Source: a virus
Virus record (IMG/VR): IMGVR_UViG_3300037882_001492
Coordinates: 1-64,000 of that record
Length of the DNA: 64,000 bases
Strand: one strand, 5' to 3'
In this document: positions 1-8,968 of the stretch, piece by piece
Layout of the letters: each line of letters starts with the position of its first letter
Numbering within the stretch: position 1 is the first letter of the stretch
Made by a program: the position numbers and the translations under genes
Notes under the pieces: model-generated
Told to the model about the DNA's origin: nothing
What the model saw: only the letters and a program-made list of their open reading frames with translations
Databases searched by the model: none

Positions 1-1324
1 CTTTCTTAACTTTCTTACCTTTTTTATCTAACTTGTCATCATCAGGGTAATAATTTTCTAAAATAGAAACTAAATCAAACTTCTCAAATAAAGCTGTTGG
101 TGTTTCTACTTCTCCTAATTCTTTAATAAGTTCATCAAAAAGCTCGTTAATATGAGCTGCAACGGTTAAAGCTTCAATACCAGCCGATTTATCTAACTTA
201 GCACTAAAGGCTTTTATATTGCTTTTTACGCTTTCTAGTTTAATCATTTCAGTAAACTGAGTTAGAATATCTTGTGATACTTTAGTAAGATTCGCCAAAT
301 TAGGCTTGATCTTAAGGGCATTAATGTTAATGCCGTATTTTGTGTTAAGTTCGTGGAGAACTGCTTCTTTGATTAATTTCTTTGCTTCAAAGATTTCAGA
401 AGCAAATTGAGTTTTATCTTTTTCCTTAACTGGAATTTTGTTTAATTCACAGACTAATTCATAAACATCACTCAAATCTGACTTAGTTGCTAACGCAAAG
501 TAAGGAACCGAATTAGCGGCTTCGAAAACATAATCGCTGAAATCTTCTTCTTCGCCTTCATTCCAAGCAAGAACAAGATTCTGTAGTTCTTTATTAGAAG
601 CCCATAGTTTGCTGAAATCTTGTTTGCTTTCTAATAGTTCTTTAGTAAGAAGTTCTTTATGGCAAAGAATCTCATAGATTGTCTTATCACCAATATCAGT
701 CGAAGTAAAACCTTCCGAAATAAGTTTATCGTAAGTAAGTTTTTCTTTAGGGAAGATACTTAAAAACTGTTTATTTAATCTTAAGAACGCTGTAAAATCA
801 TTATTCTTTAAAAGAGCAGCTTTGTTTTCAGTAACAAGTTTTTTAATCGAATCAGAGATTTCTTTGAAAGAAACGAACTCTTTCGATTCTTCAATGCCAA
901 TTTTCTTTGACATTCCATCAACTTTTGCTTTAACGCCTTTTCTGATCTTCTCAATGTTTTGTCTTTGTTCAAGAATCGAAACAACATTCATCCAAGAACA
1001 ATTTGCTGAATCAATAGAATCTTCTGAGATTTTTTCAATGAATCCATCAATTTGAAGTTTTAAGTATTCGTCAATCGCGCTATCAGACAACGAATCTTCC
1101 ACAGCAACTACAGTTCCGTTCTTTAAAACAATTTTGTTATCTTCTTTAGAATAACCAACTTTAAGAAATTTGTTAGATTCAGTTAAGAAAATAGCATTTT
1201 TAGAAGTTGGATCGAAACTAAACAAAACAACATTCTCACGAAGGCCATAGGTTAAACGATCAGCAACTTTGTTAAGTTCAATGGTTTCGCTATCTTTTAG
1301 ATTGAAGAAATGAGAAATTATCAT
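1..1324 (-). CDS. Partial protein downstream of portal, probable head-morphogenesis protein
   Basis: An open frame runs leftward from ATG at 1322-1324 off the window edge, giving about 441 visible codons without a stop. The visible part is acidic to neutral and rich in Glu/Lys/Leu helices, and ends in a Lys/Asp-rich stretch near position 1. I do not recognise a family. It follows terminase and portal on the same strand, where T4-like phages place prohead core, protease and capsid genes, so a structural or scaffold role is inferred from context only. The start is preceded by an AT-rich TATATAAAATAAGAG stretch and has no clear Shine-Dalgarno sequence. Confidence 0.6.
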   Translation of the reverse strand, partial: MIISHFFNLKDSETIELNKVADRLTYGLRENVVLFSFDPTSKNAIFLTESNKFLKVGYSKEDNKIVLKNGTVVAVEDSLSDSAIDEYLKLQIDGFIEKISEDSIDSANCSWMNVVSILEQRQNIEKIRKGVKAKVDGMSKKIGIEESKEFVSFKEISDSIKKLVTENKAALLKNNDFTAFLRLNKQFLSIFPKEKLTYDKLISEGFTSTDIGDKTIYEILCHKELLTKELLESKQDFSKLWASNKELQNLVLAWNEGEEEDFSDYVFEAANSVPYFALATKSDLSDVYELVCELNKIPVKEKDKTQFASEIFEAKKLIKEAVLHELNTKYGININALKIKPNLANLTKVSQDILTQFTEMIKLESVKSNIKAFSAKLDKSAGIEALTVAAHINELFDELIKELGEVETPTALFEKFDLVSILENYYPDDDKLDKKGKKVKK

Positions 1325-1374
1325 AATACTCTTATTTTATATATGTTTCCTGAAAAGGCCAATAAAATATTCCC

Positions 1375-3015
1375 TTATTGTGGCGGACCTGCTTCTGCCC
1401 CTGCATTGGCTCCAATTTCTGCCGAAGCATTTGGTGGGGCATTAGGGTCCATTCCTGGTGGCGGCATTCCTGGGCCACCGGGAGGCATTCCCGGCATTGG
1501 CATTCCAGGGTTTTGCGCTCCTTCTTCTTTCATTTGTTTTTTCATTTGGGCCATTAATTCCATGATTTCTTGATCGGACAGGCCAAAATAAGTTTTGTAA
1601 ATGTATTCTTTAGGGAACAATGCAAGACCTTGAATTGCTTGAACAACTCTTGTTTTCTGTTCATCAATTTCCAAGCGTCTCTTTTCATGCATGTCCGAAG
1701 GAGGGCAGAGTTCAATTTCTGCATCATCGTACAGATAAAGAGGATATCCTTTTAATGCTAGATGAGTTCTGAAAACTTCTCCTAATGTGATCTTCAAATC
1801 TTTCTGAACTCTAGAAACGGCTTTGGAAAACTTAACATCTAACTGACTTAAATTAGCTTTTCTCTCAGGAGATTTATCTTTTTCAACAATAAAGTCTTTT
1901 GGAACTTTCATTGCTGCTAATACTTTATCTCTCCAATATCTTACATCGTCAATATCACCAAGGTTTTGAGCGCCCGGTAAGGGAACAATATCAGCACCTT
2001 TTCCGTTCTTAACAGGAACGAAGAAGTCTTCGTTCAAAGTTTCAGGGTTATAACGAGCATTTAAAGTACCAGTTGAAGAGTCATAGAATTTCTCTTTCTT
2101 ATACTTCTCTTTAACTTTTTCCATGTATGCTTCGACCTTAGTTGCAGGAAGATTTCCTACTTCAATCTTAAATACTCGTCTTTCTGGCGCTCTTGCCAAA
2201 CGGTAAATAATCATAGCATCTTCCATTAATCTTAAAGATCGGAAGGTTGCAATAGCAGGAGCCGCGATTCCTTTACCGTAAGGGTAGAAATCAGCATCAG
2301 AAGTTCTTCTTCTAAAGTGAGCAATTTGTTCCTTGGTAAGTTTAACTAACTTCTCTGGATCTGGTGCCGATGGCATTGATGCTTCGAAATCCGAGGTTGG
2401 AACTTGTTGAATATACTCAACTAAGTTACCGTAACTATCCTCTACTCTATACAAGAAATTAGGATTAAGAATTTTAATTCTCTGAATTCCCATTTCAGGT
2501 TCCTCTAAATCCAAAACTAACTCTACGAAACAATCACCATATTTGACTACATTTCTTGCAATATCCCAAATATGGAAATCTAATTTAGTGTTTTTAACAA
2601 AGTCTTTAAACTCATCTTTAATTATTTGTTCACTTGTATTAATTTTGAAAACCTTGCCATCAATATCTTCTTGTGTTGCATCATCTGAATAAATATCAAA
2701 TGCAGAGCTGATTTCAGGAAAAGCTTCCATAGATTCGAAAGTTCTATAGCGATCTCTACGCTTTCTTTCGACGGGAGGCATTTCTAAAACTCCCTGAGTG
2801 ATCCAGGAACTAGCAGAAGATTTCTTCGCTTGTCGGTCTAAATTATCAACTGTCTTAATTGAATCACCAGACTTTGCAGGTGGTTTTGACGAAAGCGGTT
2901 TATTGTCAGGGGTTTTAAAGAATCTCTTCCAGAAAGCATACCAAGGCCCACTAATAGGACCAGCGTTTGCCCTTTCAGGGAATTCAGTAAAGTTTTCGTT
3001 TAACTTAGGAGCCAT
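1375..3015 (-). CDS. Portal vertex protein (T4 gp20-like)
   Basis: 546 residues, in the usual size range for T4-type portals. The dodecameric portal forms the DNA entry channel at one capsid vertex and docks the terminase. The gp20-like core is visible: an N-terminal RDRYRTFESM segment, the ISSAFDIYSDDATQED region, NVVKYGDCFVEL, and the C-terminal RDKVLAAMKVPKDFI followed by LSQLDVKFSKAVSRVQKDL. The last 45 residues are low-complexity, rich in Pro, Gly, Met and Ala (PGMPMPGMPPGG), unlike the rest. The start overlaps the terminase stop by 16 nt, so the two are probably translated together. The assignment rests on family pattern and the terminase neighbour. Confidence 0.85.
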   Translation of the reverse strand: MAPKLNENFTEFPERANAGPISGPWYAFWKRFFKTPDNKPLSSKPPAKSGDSIKTVDNLDRQAKKSSASSWITQGVLEMPPVERKRRDRYRTFESMEAFPEISSAFDIYSDDATQEDIDGKVFKINTSEQIIKDEFKDFVKNTKLDFHIWDIARNVVKYGDCFVELVLDLEEPEMGIQRIKILNPNFLYRVEDSYGNLVEYIQQVPTSDFEASMPSAPDPEKLVKLTKEQIAHFRRRTSDADFYPYGKGIAAPAIATFRSLRLMEDAMIIYRLARAPERRVFKIEVGNLPATKVEAYMEKVKEKYKKEKFYDSSTGTLNARYNPETLNEDFFVPVKNGKGADIVPLPGAQNLGDIDDVRYWRDKVLAAMKVPKDFIVEKDKSPERKANLSQLDVKFSKAVSRVQKDLKITLGEVFRTHLALKGYPLYLYDDAEIELCPPSDMHEKRRLEIDEQKTRVVQAIQGLALFPKEYIYKTYFGLSDQEIMELMAQMKKQMKEEGAQNPGMPMPGMPPGGPGMPPPGMDPNAPPNASAEIGANAGAEAGPPQ

Positions 3016-4493
3016 TTAATGTATTCTTTATGTAGGTCTTTCTCACTTCGTTTAGACGACATGAAAGCTGATTCTGGTGAATATTCAGTACCGTCTGATT
3101 TTACATACTGAGAATCTATCGCACCAGAGTTAATAAGTTCTGTTCTTACAAGACCTGCAATTCCCAAAGCCATAACTAAATCGTCTGTACAACCTTCATC
3201 TGCTTCGATCTTTCCGGTATCTGTAATAATGAAAGTAGAAATTTCATCTCTCGTTCTTTCACAAAATAGTTTAATTTTCTTATTATACAAAGAATCTTGT
3301 AAAGCTTCTAAAACCGCATCTCGTTGATTCTTACCGCCGACTTTTACTCCAAGTTCTCCATCTTCTGCAAAATACATGTTCTCATACTCGTATTTTTCAA
3401 ACAATCTATCTAATACGATCTGGCCTAAAGTATTGCGTTCACCGACAATTAAAGCGTCATTATATTCTCTTGAGGCTGTGTAGATTAAATCTCCAAATCT
3501 TTCTGGCTTAACATTGTTAGAGCAATAAGATGCGACTTGTTTACCGGAATATAGATCAATTATATGGAATGCACTATTATCTCTCTTAACTCCGAATGCC
3601 GGATCGAAGGATAACATGTAAGAATATCCGTCTTTAGGCAACTCCCATTTCCAATATTTATCCCCAACTTCTCGATAAAGCGGCGGCATAACTCCTGATG
3701 AGATATTAATTAATGTTTCATCATCAATGAATGTATCGCCAGTACCGAGGAATTCACCCTCAATCTCCTGTCTCCAACCGCGAGAACCAAGAGTCTCTCG
3801 CATGGTTTTTTCCCAACCAGGATTGTTATATTCAGGATGCTCTTTCCAATGAATGTTAATTACTTTTAGTGGATTCTTCTCTTGTGCAGCATCTTTATAG
3901 AGTTGATAATAGTAATTCGCAGTTCCATTAACGGTTGAAAGTAATACTGCTCTACCACCAGTTGAGATTGTTGGAAATACTGCTTTCCAAAACTCTTCGA
4001 AACCTTCAATGAATGCAGCCTCGTCTACTACAAGCAATGAAACCGACTCTGATCTACCAGCACCAGCAGGTTGCGATCTAATTTTTGATTTAGTTGAAAG
4101 AGTTAAATTGTGCTTGTTTTTTTCTAAGATTTGAGGTCTTAACCAAGAAGGAAGACTCTCATACATGTTAATAACTCTCGTTAAGAAAGTAGTGGATTCT
4201 CTATCACCAATAGAAACTACCATCACATTTTTAAATTTGTGGAAAATAATGAACCACAAACAATAAGCACACATGATAGTTGTGGCACCGGCTTGACGGA
4301 ACTTTCGAATAATCCCAAATCTATTTTCCGTGATTTCTCTAATAATTCTCTGCTGAAACTTATATAATTCAAAAGGAACTACGCCGTGAATCGGGTGGAC
4401 AACATGAATATATTTCGAAATAAAATACACCGGATCTTCGGCACATTTTCTTAGTTCCTCTCTAATTTGCTCTTGCGAAATGATAGTTTGCAT
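3000..4493 (-). CDS. Terminase large subunit (T4 gp17-like)
   Basis: 497 residues; the DNA-packaging motor ATPase and headful nuclease. The N-terminal ATPase has a deviant P-loop FRQAGATT (65-72) where the usual Lys is Ala, Walker B LLVVDEAAF (153-161) and coupling motif LLSTVNG (184-190). The C-terminal RNase H-like nuclease shows the expected acidic residues in SFDPAFG (D297), VGERN (E352) and CTDDLVMA (D437/D438). It lies directly upstream of portal. Its 5' end overlaps the divergent gene that starts at 4480 by 14 nt. No small terminase subunit is visible in the window. Confidence 0.9.
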   Translation of the reverse strand: MQTIISQEQIREELRKCAEDPVYFISKYIHVVHPIHGVVPFELYKFQQRIIREITENRFGIIRKFRQAGATTIMCAYCLWFIIFHKFKNVMVVSIGDRESTTFLTRVINMYESLPSWLRPQILEKNKHNLTLSTKSKIRSQPAGAGRSESVSLLVVDEAAFIEGFEEFWKAVFPTISTGGRAVLLSTVNGTANYYYQLYKDAAQEKNPLKVINIHWKEHPEYNNPGWEKTMRETLGSRGWRQEIEGEFLGTGDTFIDDETLINISSGVMPPLYREVGDKYWKWELPKDGYSYMLSFDPAFGVKRDNSAFHIIDLYSGKQVASYCSNNVKPERFGDLIYTASREYNDALIVGERNTLGQIVLDRLFEKYEYENMYFAEDGELGVKVGGKNQRDAVLEALQDSLYNKKIKLFCERTRDEISTFIITDTGKIEADEGCTDDLVMALGIAGLVRTELINSGAIDSQYVKSDGTEYSPESAFMSSKRSEKDLHKEYIKWLLS

Positions 4494-5199
4494 AATTCCA
4501 ACCCAAAAACCCGATCATGTTTTAAATGAAACAATCGGAAAATCGCTACAAGAATCGTTTTCTGTTGCTAAGATTATATACACTCAAGAAAAGAACATTT
4601 TTGAATGTTTTAATGTTTCTAGTCCAGAATGGCAAAAAAAGTACAAATATTTGCCAAATGACAACGATACTTTAATATTTTGCCATGACGATATACAGAT
4701 TTTAAGTAATAAAACTCAAAATCACAAAAGTTTAGAAGTTTTAAACGATCCTGCGATTGGATTTATTGGAGTGGCCGGAACTACAATTTTAGACGGGGAA
4801 GCGGTTTGGTGGCAAAAGAAAATGGGTCAAGCCTTACATGGAGTTGTTTATCATATTCACGAAGATTATGGACTATTTTTAACTTCATACGGCGATAATT
4901 GCTTCAAACCCGTTGTAGCAATGGATGGAATCTTCTTAGCCGCGAAATATTGGACAATAAAAAAACTAGGTTTAACAAAACCTAGTTTTTTCGAAGGAGA
5001 TTGGGATTTCTATGACATTTATTACACTTCCCAAGCAATTCAAGCCGGATTGTGCAATTTAGTCGTTCCGATTATTGTTTTTCACGATTCATTAGGTAAA
5101 CCGAGGGAAGGATGGTTCAAAAACAGAGAAGGTTTTATTAAAAATACCCCTCTTCCATTAACGAGACGGTCTTACAACTACAGTACGGTTAGTTGGTAA
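4480..5199 (+). CDS. Putative glycosyltransferase, StrF/GT2-like domain
   Basis: 239 residues. The pattern resembles the StrF-type nucleotide-sugar glycosyltransferase domain: an early IIPT strand, FCHDDI (a DxD-like site near residue 69), GFIGVAGT, VVAMDGIFLAAK, then DWDFYDIYYTSQAIQAG and a late VFHDSLG. It would transfer a sugar to an unknown acceptor. It is the only rightward gene here and starts inside the 5' end of the terminase gene on the other strand. Its 3' end overlaps the convergent gene at 5158 by 42 nt. A 14-bp terminator-like hairpin is embedded in its coding sequence (4960-4991). Family assignment is moderate. Confidence 0.65.
   Translation: MIVCIIPTQKPDHVLNETIGKSLQESFSVAKIIYTQEKNIFECFNVSSPEWQKKYKYLPNDNDTLIFCHDDIQILSNKTQNHKSLEVLNDPAIGFIGVAGTTILDGEAVWWQKKMGQALHGVVYHIHEDYGLFLTSYGDNCFKPVVAMDGIFLAAKYWTIKKLGLTKPSFFEGDWDFYDIYYTSQAIQAGLCNLVVPIIVFHDSLGKPREGWFKNREGFIKNTPLPLTRRSYNYSTVSW
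4960..4991. terminator. Perfect bidirectional terminator hairpin inside a coding sequence
   Basis: Arms AAAAAACTAGGTTT (4960-4973) and AAACCTAGTTTTTT (4978-4991) pair over 14 bp around a 4-nt loop. On both strands the stem ends in a T run (T6 rightward, T7 leftward). It lies inside the glycosyltransferase frame. It could stop leftward read-through from the 5667 gene before the terminase antisense region. Confidence 0.55.
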
Positions 5200-5667
5200 T
5201 TTACTCTTTATAGAGTTTAAATAGGCTTTTGAGCCATTATCAATGAGTAAAAAGTGAGTACATTTGGTTTTAAACACATCTAAAGTGTTTCCAATTGAAG
5301 AATTCCATTCTTTTAACTTTAAATCATTGTATTTCTCTTTAAAACCATCACCTTCAAATACAAATATCTTTACTGACTGACCGTCGTTTTTCTCTGCTTC
5401 ATTCATCTTCTTCCATTCTTTCTCATCGGATTTAGGAACTGCTGTTAACATTCCTGTTGGAACAAATAAATTACAGTCAAGCTTCAAATCCAATAAAATA
5501 TTAACAATTTGGATTCCAGATCCAAGCGGGTTAAATACGCTTACAGAATAAAATTCCTCTTTTGGGTTTAATACTAACATATTAAACAATAGAAATTTCA
5601 ATTGTGATAATTGTTCTTTATTAGAAATCTTACGAAGACTTCCTATAATGCCTAACGAACGGTCCAT
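5158..5667 (-). CDS. Hypothetical protein
   Basis: 169 residues. Hydrophobic strands (LLFNMLVL, FYSVSVFNPLGSGIQIVNIL, HFLLIDNG) alternate with charged helices, which suggests an alpha/beta nucleotide-binding-like fold, but no catalytic motif is evident. The gene is convergent with the glycosyltransferase to its left (42-nt overlap of 3' ends). It starts 22 nt from the divergent 5690 gene across a short AT-rich spacer containing TATAAT five nt before the ATG. Function unknown. Confidence 0.6.
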   Translation of the reverse strand: MDRSLGIIGSLRKISNKEQLSQLKFLLFNMLVLNPKEEFYSVSVFNPLGSGIQIVNILLDLKLDCNLFVPTGMLTAVPKSDEKEWKKMNEAEKNDGQSVKIFVFEGDGFKEKYNDLKLKEWNSSIGNTLDVFKTKCTHFLLIDNGSKAYLNSIKSKLPTNRTVVVRPSR

Positions 5668-5689
5668 GCAATATTATACATACTAGAGC

Positions 5690-5941
5690 ATGAAATATAA
5701 ACGCGGTGAAATTAATGAGTTTGTTGGCGCAGTATTGGGTACAGTAGCACAAAAAGCAATCGAGTGGCCCTTAAGAACAATCGGAGGCGCGGTTAAGGGT
5801 ACAGTAGTTGGTGGTCGGCATGTTGTGAAGGGTGCTAAGGATGGAATGACTAGTGAACTCGATCCGCCGAAAAAAAGCCGTGCAGAGAAGAAATTTAAGA
5901 AAGGATCTCTTCCTAAAGCGTCAAAAACTGAGGAAACTTAA
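5690..5941 (+). CDS. Small basic protein with glycine-rich hydrophobic segment
   Basis: 83 residues. A Gly/Val/Ala-rich stretch (VGAVLGTVAQ...TIGGAVKGTVVGG, about residues 12-44) is followed by a Lys/Arg-rich, Ser/Glu-containing tail. It starts behind ACATACTAGAGC without a clear Shine-Dalgarno sequence. It sits between leftward structural genes, and its stop overlaps the stop of the neck-protein gene by 4 nt. It may be a minor virion or DNA-binding protein; function not recognised. Confidence 0.5.
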   Translation: MKYKRGEINEFVGAVLGTVAQKAIEWPLRTIGGAVKGTVVGGRHVVKGAKDGMTSELDPPKKSRAEKKFKKGSLPKASKTEET

Positions 5942-6474
5942 ACTTCTACTCTAAGTTCTCTAATAACAGAACCGACATCTTTCAACAGTTTAGCATGTAA
6001 TGAAAGGTGATAGACACCCCAAATATTAAATGCTTCTTCATCTACTTGATGAATCTGGAAATAAATGTTCTGGAATCTAGGTTGGATAATATCGCCTGCA
6101 ATTGGAAGTCTGCCTAGTTTTTTCTTCAAGTAATCTTTATTGAATACAAATCTCTGGTCATTCGATAAAGTAATACCAAACTGTGTAATCTCTTGTCCTA
6201 TAGGTGCTGGTGTATAATGACCTCTAATTATTAGTTTATTAGCATATACTTTATCTCTATCTTCTTCATAAAGTTCATCAAAGTTCTCAGATCGCATGAA
6301 TTTAATGTAATACATGTCTGATCCACCTAATTCAATTACTTCTTGGTCAACCGAATTAAAGTATTCAATGTCTTGGTTATTCTCCCCGAAAAGACTTAAA
6401 CGAACATCTTCCGGTACATCTTCGGACGATTCCGGGTTTACAATAGTCTTCTCAAAGGGATAGATTTTAGACAT
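5938..6474 (-). CDS. Neck protein (T4 gp14-like)
   Basis: 178 residues, shorter than T4 gp14. The gp14-type order is visible: N-terminal KTIVNPESSEDVPEDVR, then GGSDMYYIKFMRSENFDELYEED, FVFNKDYLKKKLGRLPIAGDIIQPRF, and FQIHQVDEEAFNIWGVYHLSLHAKLL. gp14-like proteins help close the packaged head and connect it to the tail. It lies between small putative virion genes and near portal/terminase, as expected. The assignment rests on a weak but ordered pattern. Confidence 0.6.
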   Translation of the reverse strand: MSKIYPFEKTIVNPESSEDVPEDVRLSLFGENNQDIEYFNSVDQEVIELGGSDMYYIKFMRSENFDELYEEDRDKVYANKLIIRGHYTPAPIGQEITQFGITLSNDQRFVFNKDYLKKKLGRLPIAGDIIQPRFQNIYFQIHQVDEEAFNIWGVYHLSLHAKLLKDVGSVIRELRVEV

Positions 6475-6944
6475 TATTTAAGTTTTCTTCTAAGAAACAT
6501 GTGGTTTCTTTTCTTTTGATCGGCGCGTCTACTTTCAGGGTGGCCGCTTTTACTAGAGTATGCTTCGGGACTTACTCCCGTTCCTTTTCTTTTAACGCCT
6601 CTCATATTATCGTGTGATTGACGAGCGTTCCAAGTTAGACTTTTCTCTCTTGACCTTGTATTACTCTCTTTCTCTTTATGAGATTTTCTAACTCCCGTAA
6701 CACCTTTCTTTAATAGTTTTTTAATCCCCCCACTTCCCTCATTAATCTTACCAGACTTCTTAAGAGTTTTTTGAAGGTTTTTAATATCACCTTTAACCCA
6801 AAGCATATCACGCTTTAACTGTAAAAAGCTTCTCATATCACAAAGTTTATAATATTGCTTTCTCAAATTATCAGTCTTTTTCTGTAATTTGCTTTTTTTG
6901 TCCTTTCCTATTTCGGGATAACATGACGGGGAATCATAATACAT
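6474..6944 (-). CDS. Lys/Arg-rich protein with NEGS motif
   Basis: 156 residues, strongly basic throughout. It has KINEGSGGIKKLLKKG near residues 67-82, related to motifs in the three neighbouring basic proteins. The ATG (6942-6944) is preceded by CTATATAA five nt upstream (6950-6957), matching the late-gene start element seen elsewhere in the window. The preceding stop/start arrangement with the neck gene is a 1-nt overlap. A DNA-binding internal head protein is a reasonable guess. No family recognised. Confidence 0.6.
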   Translation of the reverse strand: MYYDSPSCYPEIGKDKKSKLQKKTDNLRKQYYKLCDMRSFLQLKRDMLWVKGDIKNLQKTLKKSGKINEGSGGIKKLLKKGVTGVRKSHKEKESNTRSREKSLTWNARQSHDNMRGVKRKGTGVSPEAYSSKSGHPESRRADQKKRNHMFLRRKLK

Positions 6945-7017
6945 TTATCTTATATAGGGGCAGAATCGTCGGCCAATCCGGGGGAATATTCTATGATAGA
7001 AGGTCTAGATATAGCAG

Positions 7018-7533
7018 ATGCCGTACAATCCAGTCAAGAATAAAAAGTCGAGAAAATGGTACAACAGACAATACAAAGAATGGAATACTAGCGAACTGGA
7101 TTACCAAAAACAACGGGTCTATGCTATGGAATATTGTTTCTTTGAAAAGGAGAGACTAACAAAACATTTCAAAAATAAACAAGACATTATTAAATATATT
7201 ACAAAAATAACAGGTAATGTAAAATTCAAAAAGCTTTTTGGAGTCTATAAATTAGATGAAGAGTCTATTAATTTACATAAAAGTAAATATTCAACGACAA
7301 GCTATGCTGTTATCCATGATTCCAATTATGTTGAAATTCATTTCAGCAGAGTTTATTTACCTAGGTATATTGTTATGCATGAACTTGCCCATTGCATCTG
7401 CCCATATGGAATTGGACATGGCCCATTATTTTGTAGAGTTTATGCTGATTTAATTGGCCTTGAATACGGAGACGAAGAACGAACTAAATTCTTTAAATTA
7501 ATGGATGATTATGTTATTGATTATAAGATTTAA
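7018..7533 (+). CDS. Putative zinc metallopeptidase (HExxH)
   Basis: 171 residues. The zinc motif HELAH is at 121-125 with a further His at 134 (GIGHGP), the spacing of SprT-like and related phage metallopeptidases. An N-terminal basic region and a segment about residues 60-110 precede it. It runs opposite to its neighbours and overlaps the next gene's 3' end by 4 nt. The start has TAGATATAGCAG just before the ATG. Substrate unknown; head-protein processing or host-protein cleavage are possibilities, not shown. Confidence 0.65.
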   Translation: MPYNPVKNKKSRKWYNRQYKEWNTSELDYQKQRVYAMEYCFFEKERLTKHFKNKQDIIKYITKITGNVKFKKLFGVYKLDEESINLHKSKYSTTSYAVIHDSNYVEIHFSRVYLPRYIVMHELAHCICPYGIGHGPLFCRVYADLIGLEYGDEERTKFFKLMDDYVIDYKI

Positions 7534-8060
7534 ATCTTTTTAAATTTAATTTCTTTACGGTTTGGGTGTTTAGCATCTAAAGGATTTTCTTTATTGAATT
7601 TTACAGCACCGGGAGACTTTTCGTTTTTGTAATCTTTAAATTCCTTATTCCATCTAGACTTTCTCGTTGCTAGTCTTTTTTTCATTACTTTCTTAAAAGA
7701 TCCCATATCGCCTTTCTTTGCGAAAGATGCCATTTTTCTGATTGATCTTTTTTGTCCTAATGAACCTTCTGTAATTCCTGCTCTTTTTTTCATATAGCGA
7801 AGGTGCAAGTTATTCATATGTTTCTGTTCTGCTTTATATTTTTTATGTCCCTGTCCTTTAGCTTGATCCGCCGCATGGTGTTTCCCTCTATTAAACGATT
7901 TATCTAAAGCTGAAAAGGAATCCATTGTAAGTTTTTTCACAGAAGTTCTTTTCCAAGCTTTAGAACTATGTTTAGCTTGAAGTTCAGGACTAGCTTTTTT
8001 AGAAACCATTCTTCTTAAAGACCTGTTGAAACCTTCCTTCATTAAATTAATTTTAATCAT
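7530..8060 (-). CDS. Lys/Arg-rich protein with TEGS/KEGF motifs
   Basis: 176 residues from ATG 8058-8060. A longer in-frame start at 8165 would overlap the previous gene by about 100 nt, so 8060 is preferred: it lies 4 nt after that gene's stop and has CTAAATAA four nt before the ATG. The protein begins MIKINLMKEGFNRSLRRM and contains GITEGSLGQKRSIRKM near residues 90-105. Composition is dominated by Lys, Arg and Ser. It is a paralogue-like member of the basic set at 6474-9727. Function unknown; internal capsid protein suspected. Confidence 0.55.
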   Translation of the reverse strand: MIKINLMKEGFNRSLRRMVSKKASPELQAKHSSKAWKRTSVKKLTMDSFSALDKSFNRGKHHAADQAKGQGHKKYKAEQKHMNNLHLRYMKKRAGITEGSLGQKRSIRKMASFAKKGDMGSFKKVMKKRLATRKSRWNKEFKDYKNEKSPGAVKFNKENPLDAKHPNRKEIKFKKI

Positions 8061-8064
8061 TGTA

Positions 8065-8925
8065 TTATTTAGCTTTTCTTCTCTCACTCTCGCCAGCAAA
8101 TAACTTTCTAGCAAGCTTAGTCTTTCTTCCACGCTTAAATCTTTGTTGATCGGCAATTTCAACACTTTTTGAAAGAGAATTACTTCTCATCAACCGCTTT
8201 TTAGAGTCAGCTCTTTTAAAATCCAATTGAGCTTTAACTTTAGGTTTCCCAACCAAGTTTGTATCAAGTCTATATCTTCCTTTTCCGGCTCTACCATGTC
8301 TGTGTTTATCTTTAAATTGATTAACTTTAGATGCTATGAATGCCTTTCCGCGACCTTTTTTTGGATCGGACAATAGAATTCCACTTTTCCAAATTTGTGC
8401 CTTTTCTTCTTTAATTCCAGTTAATCTTTTCATACTATCTACTTTTTTATATTTTTGTTTTGCTTTAATACTTTTGTATTTGGACAATTCTTTATTAGAA
8501 TCTTTGCCAACTTTATCACCAATCTTATTCGCTGCAAATTTTGCCTTGCGTTTAAGTCTTAAAACTGACATTGAACCTTCATTAACTTTCTTTAGTTTTG
8601 ATTTTAACATTTCTTGTCTTGTAAATTTGTCTTTAGGGGTTTCCTTATGACGAATTTCAGATTTACCTGAATCTGTATGAGATTTTCTACCAAATAAACG
8701 ATTTAATCTAGTGTCTTTACTGATAACTGTTGGAGACTTTTGATGAAACAGTCTTTTTCGATCCATTTTAGTATCTCTTGCTTTAATGGATCGTTTAACA
8801 GAATCAACAACTTCCTTACTGCCAGAAGCACGGATAAAATCAGGATCTTTCGCAGATGCCTTTCTAAATGCTTTTCTAGAGTTTCGTAATAGCCTACGCT
8901 GCGATAAAGAACCTTCGTTTACCAT
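8065..8925 (-). CDS. Lys/Arg-rich protein with two VNEGS modules
   Basis: 286 residues, about 31 percent Lys+Arg by hand count. It starts MVNEGSLSQRRLLRN and repeats the module as KVNEGSMSVLRLKRKAKFA near residue 113, each copy leading into an Arg/Lys-rich helix. CTATATAA (8930-8937) lies 4 nt before the ATG. The [VI]-x-E-G pattern resembles prohead-protease sites of T4-like phages ([LI]-x-E before Gly/Ala), so processing during head maturation is possible. No database family recognised. Confidence 0.6.
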   Translation of the reverse strand: MVNEGSLSQRRLLRNSRKAFRKASAKDPDFIRASGSKEVVDSVKRSIKARDTKMDRKRLFHQKSPTVISKDTRLNRLFGRKSHTDSGKSEIRHKETPKDKFTRQEMLKSKLKKVNEGSMSVLRLKRKAKFAANKIGDKVGKDSNKELSKYKSIKAKQKYKKVDSMKRLTGIKEEKAQIWKSGILLSDPKKGRGKAFIASKVNQFKDKHRHGRAGKGRYRLDTNLVGKPKVKAQLDFKRADSKKRLMRSNSLSKSVEIADQQRFKRGRKTKLARKLFAGESERRKAK

Positions 8926-8968
8926 ATTATTATATAGGAGTTGTTTTAAGACCTAAATACTTATAGTT

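Noticed and set aside
6923-7159. Rightward 78-codon frame upstream of the metallopeptidase.
   Set aside because: It overlaps the metallopeptidase in another frame and the late box of the 6944 gene; no recognisable content.
7530-8165. Longer version of the 7530 gene starting at 8165.
   Set aside because: It would overlap the preceding gene by about 100 nt; the ATG at 8060 has the late box just upstream.
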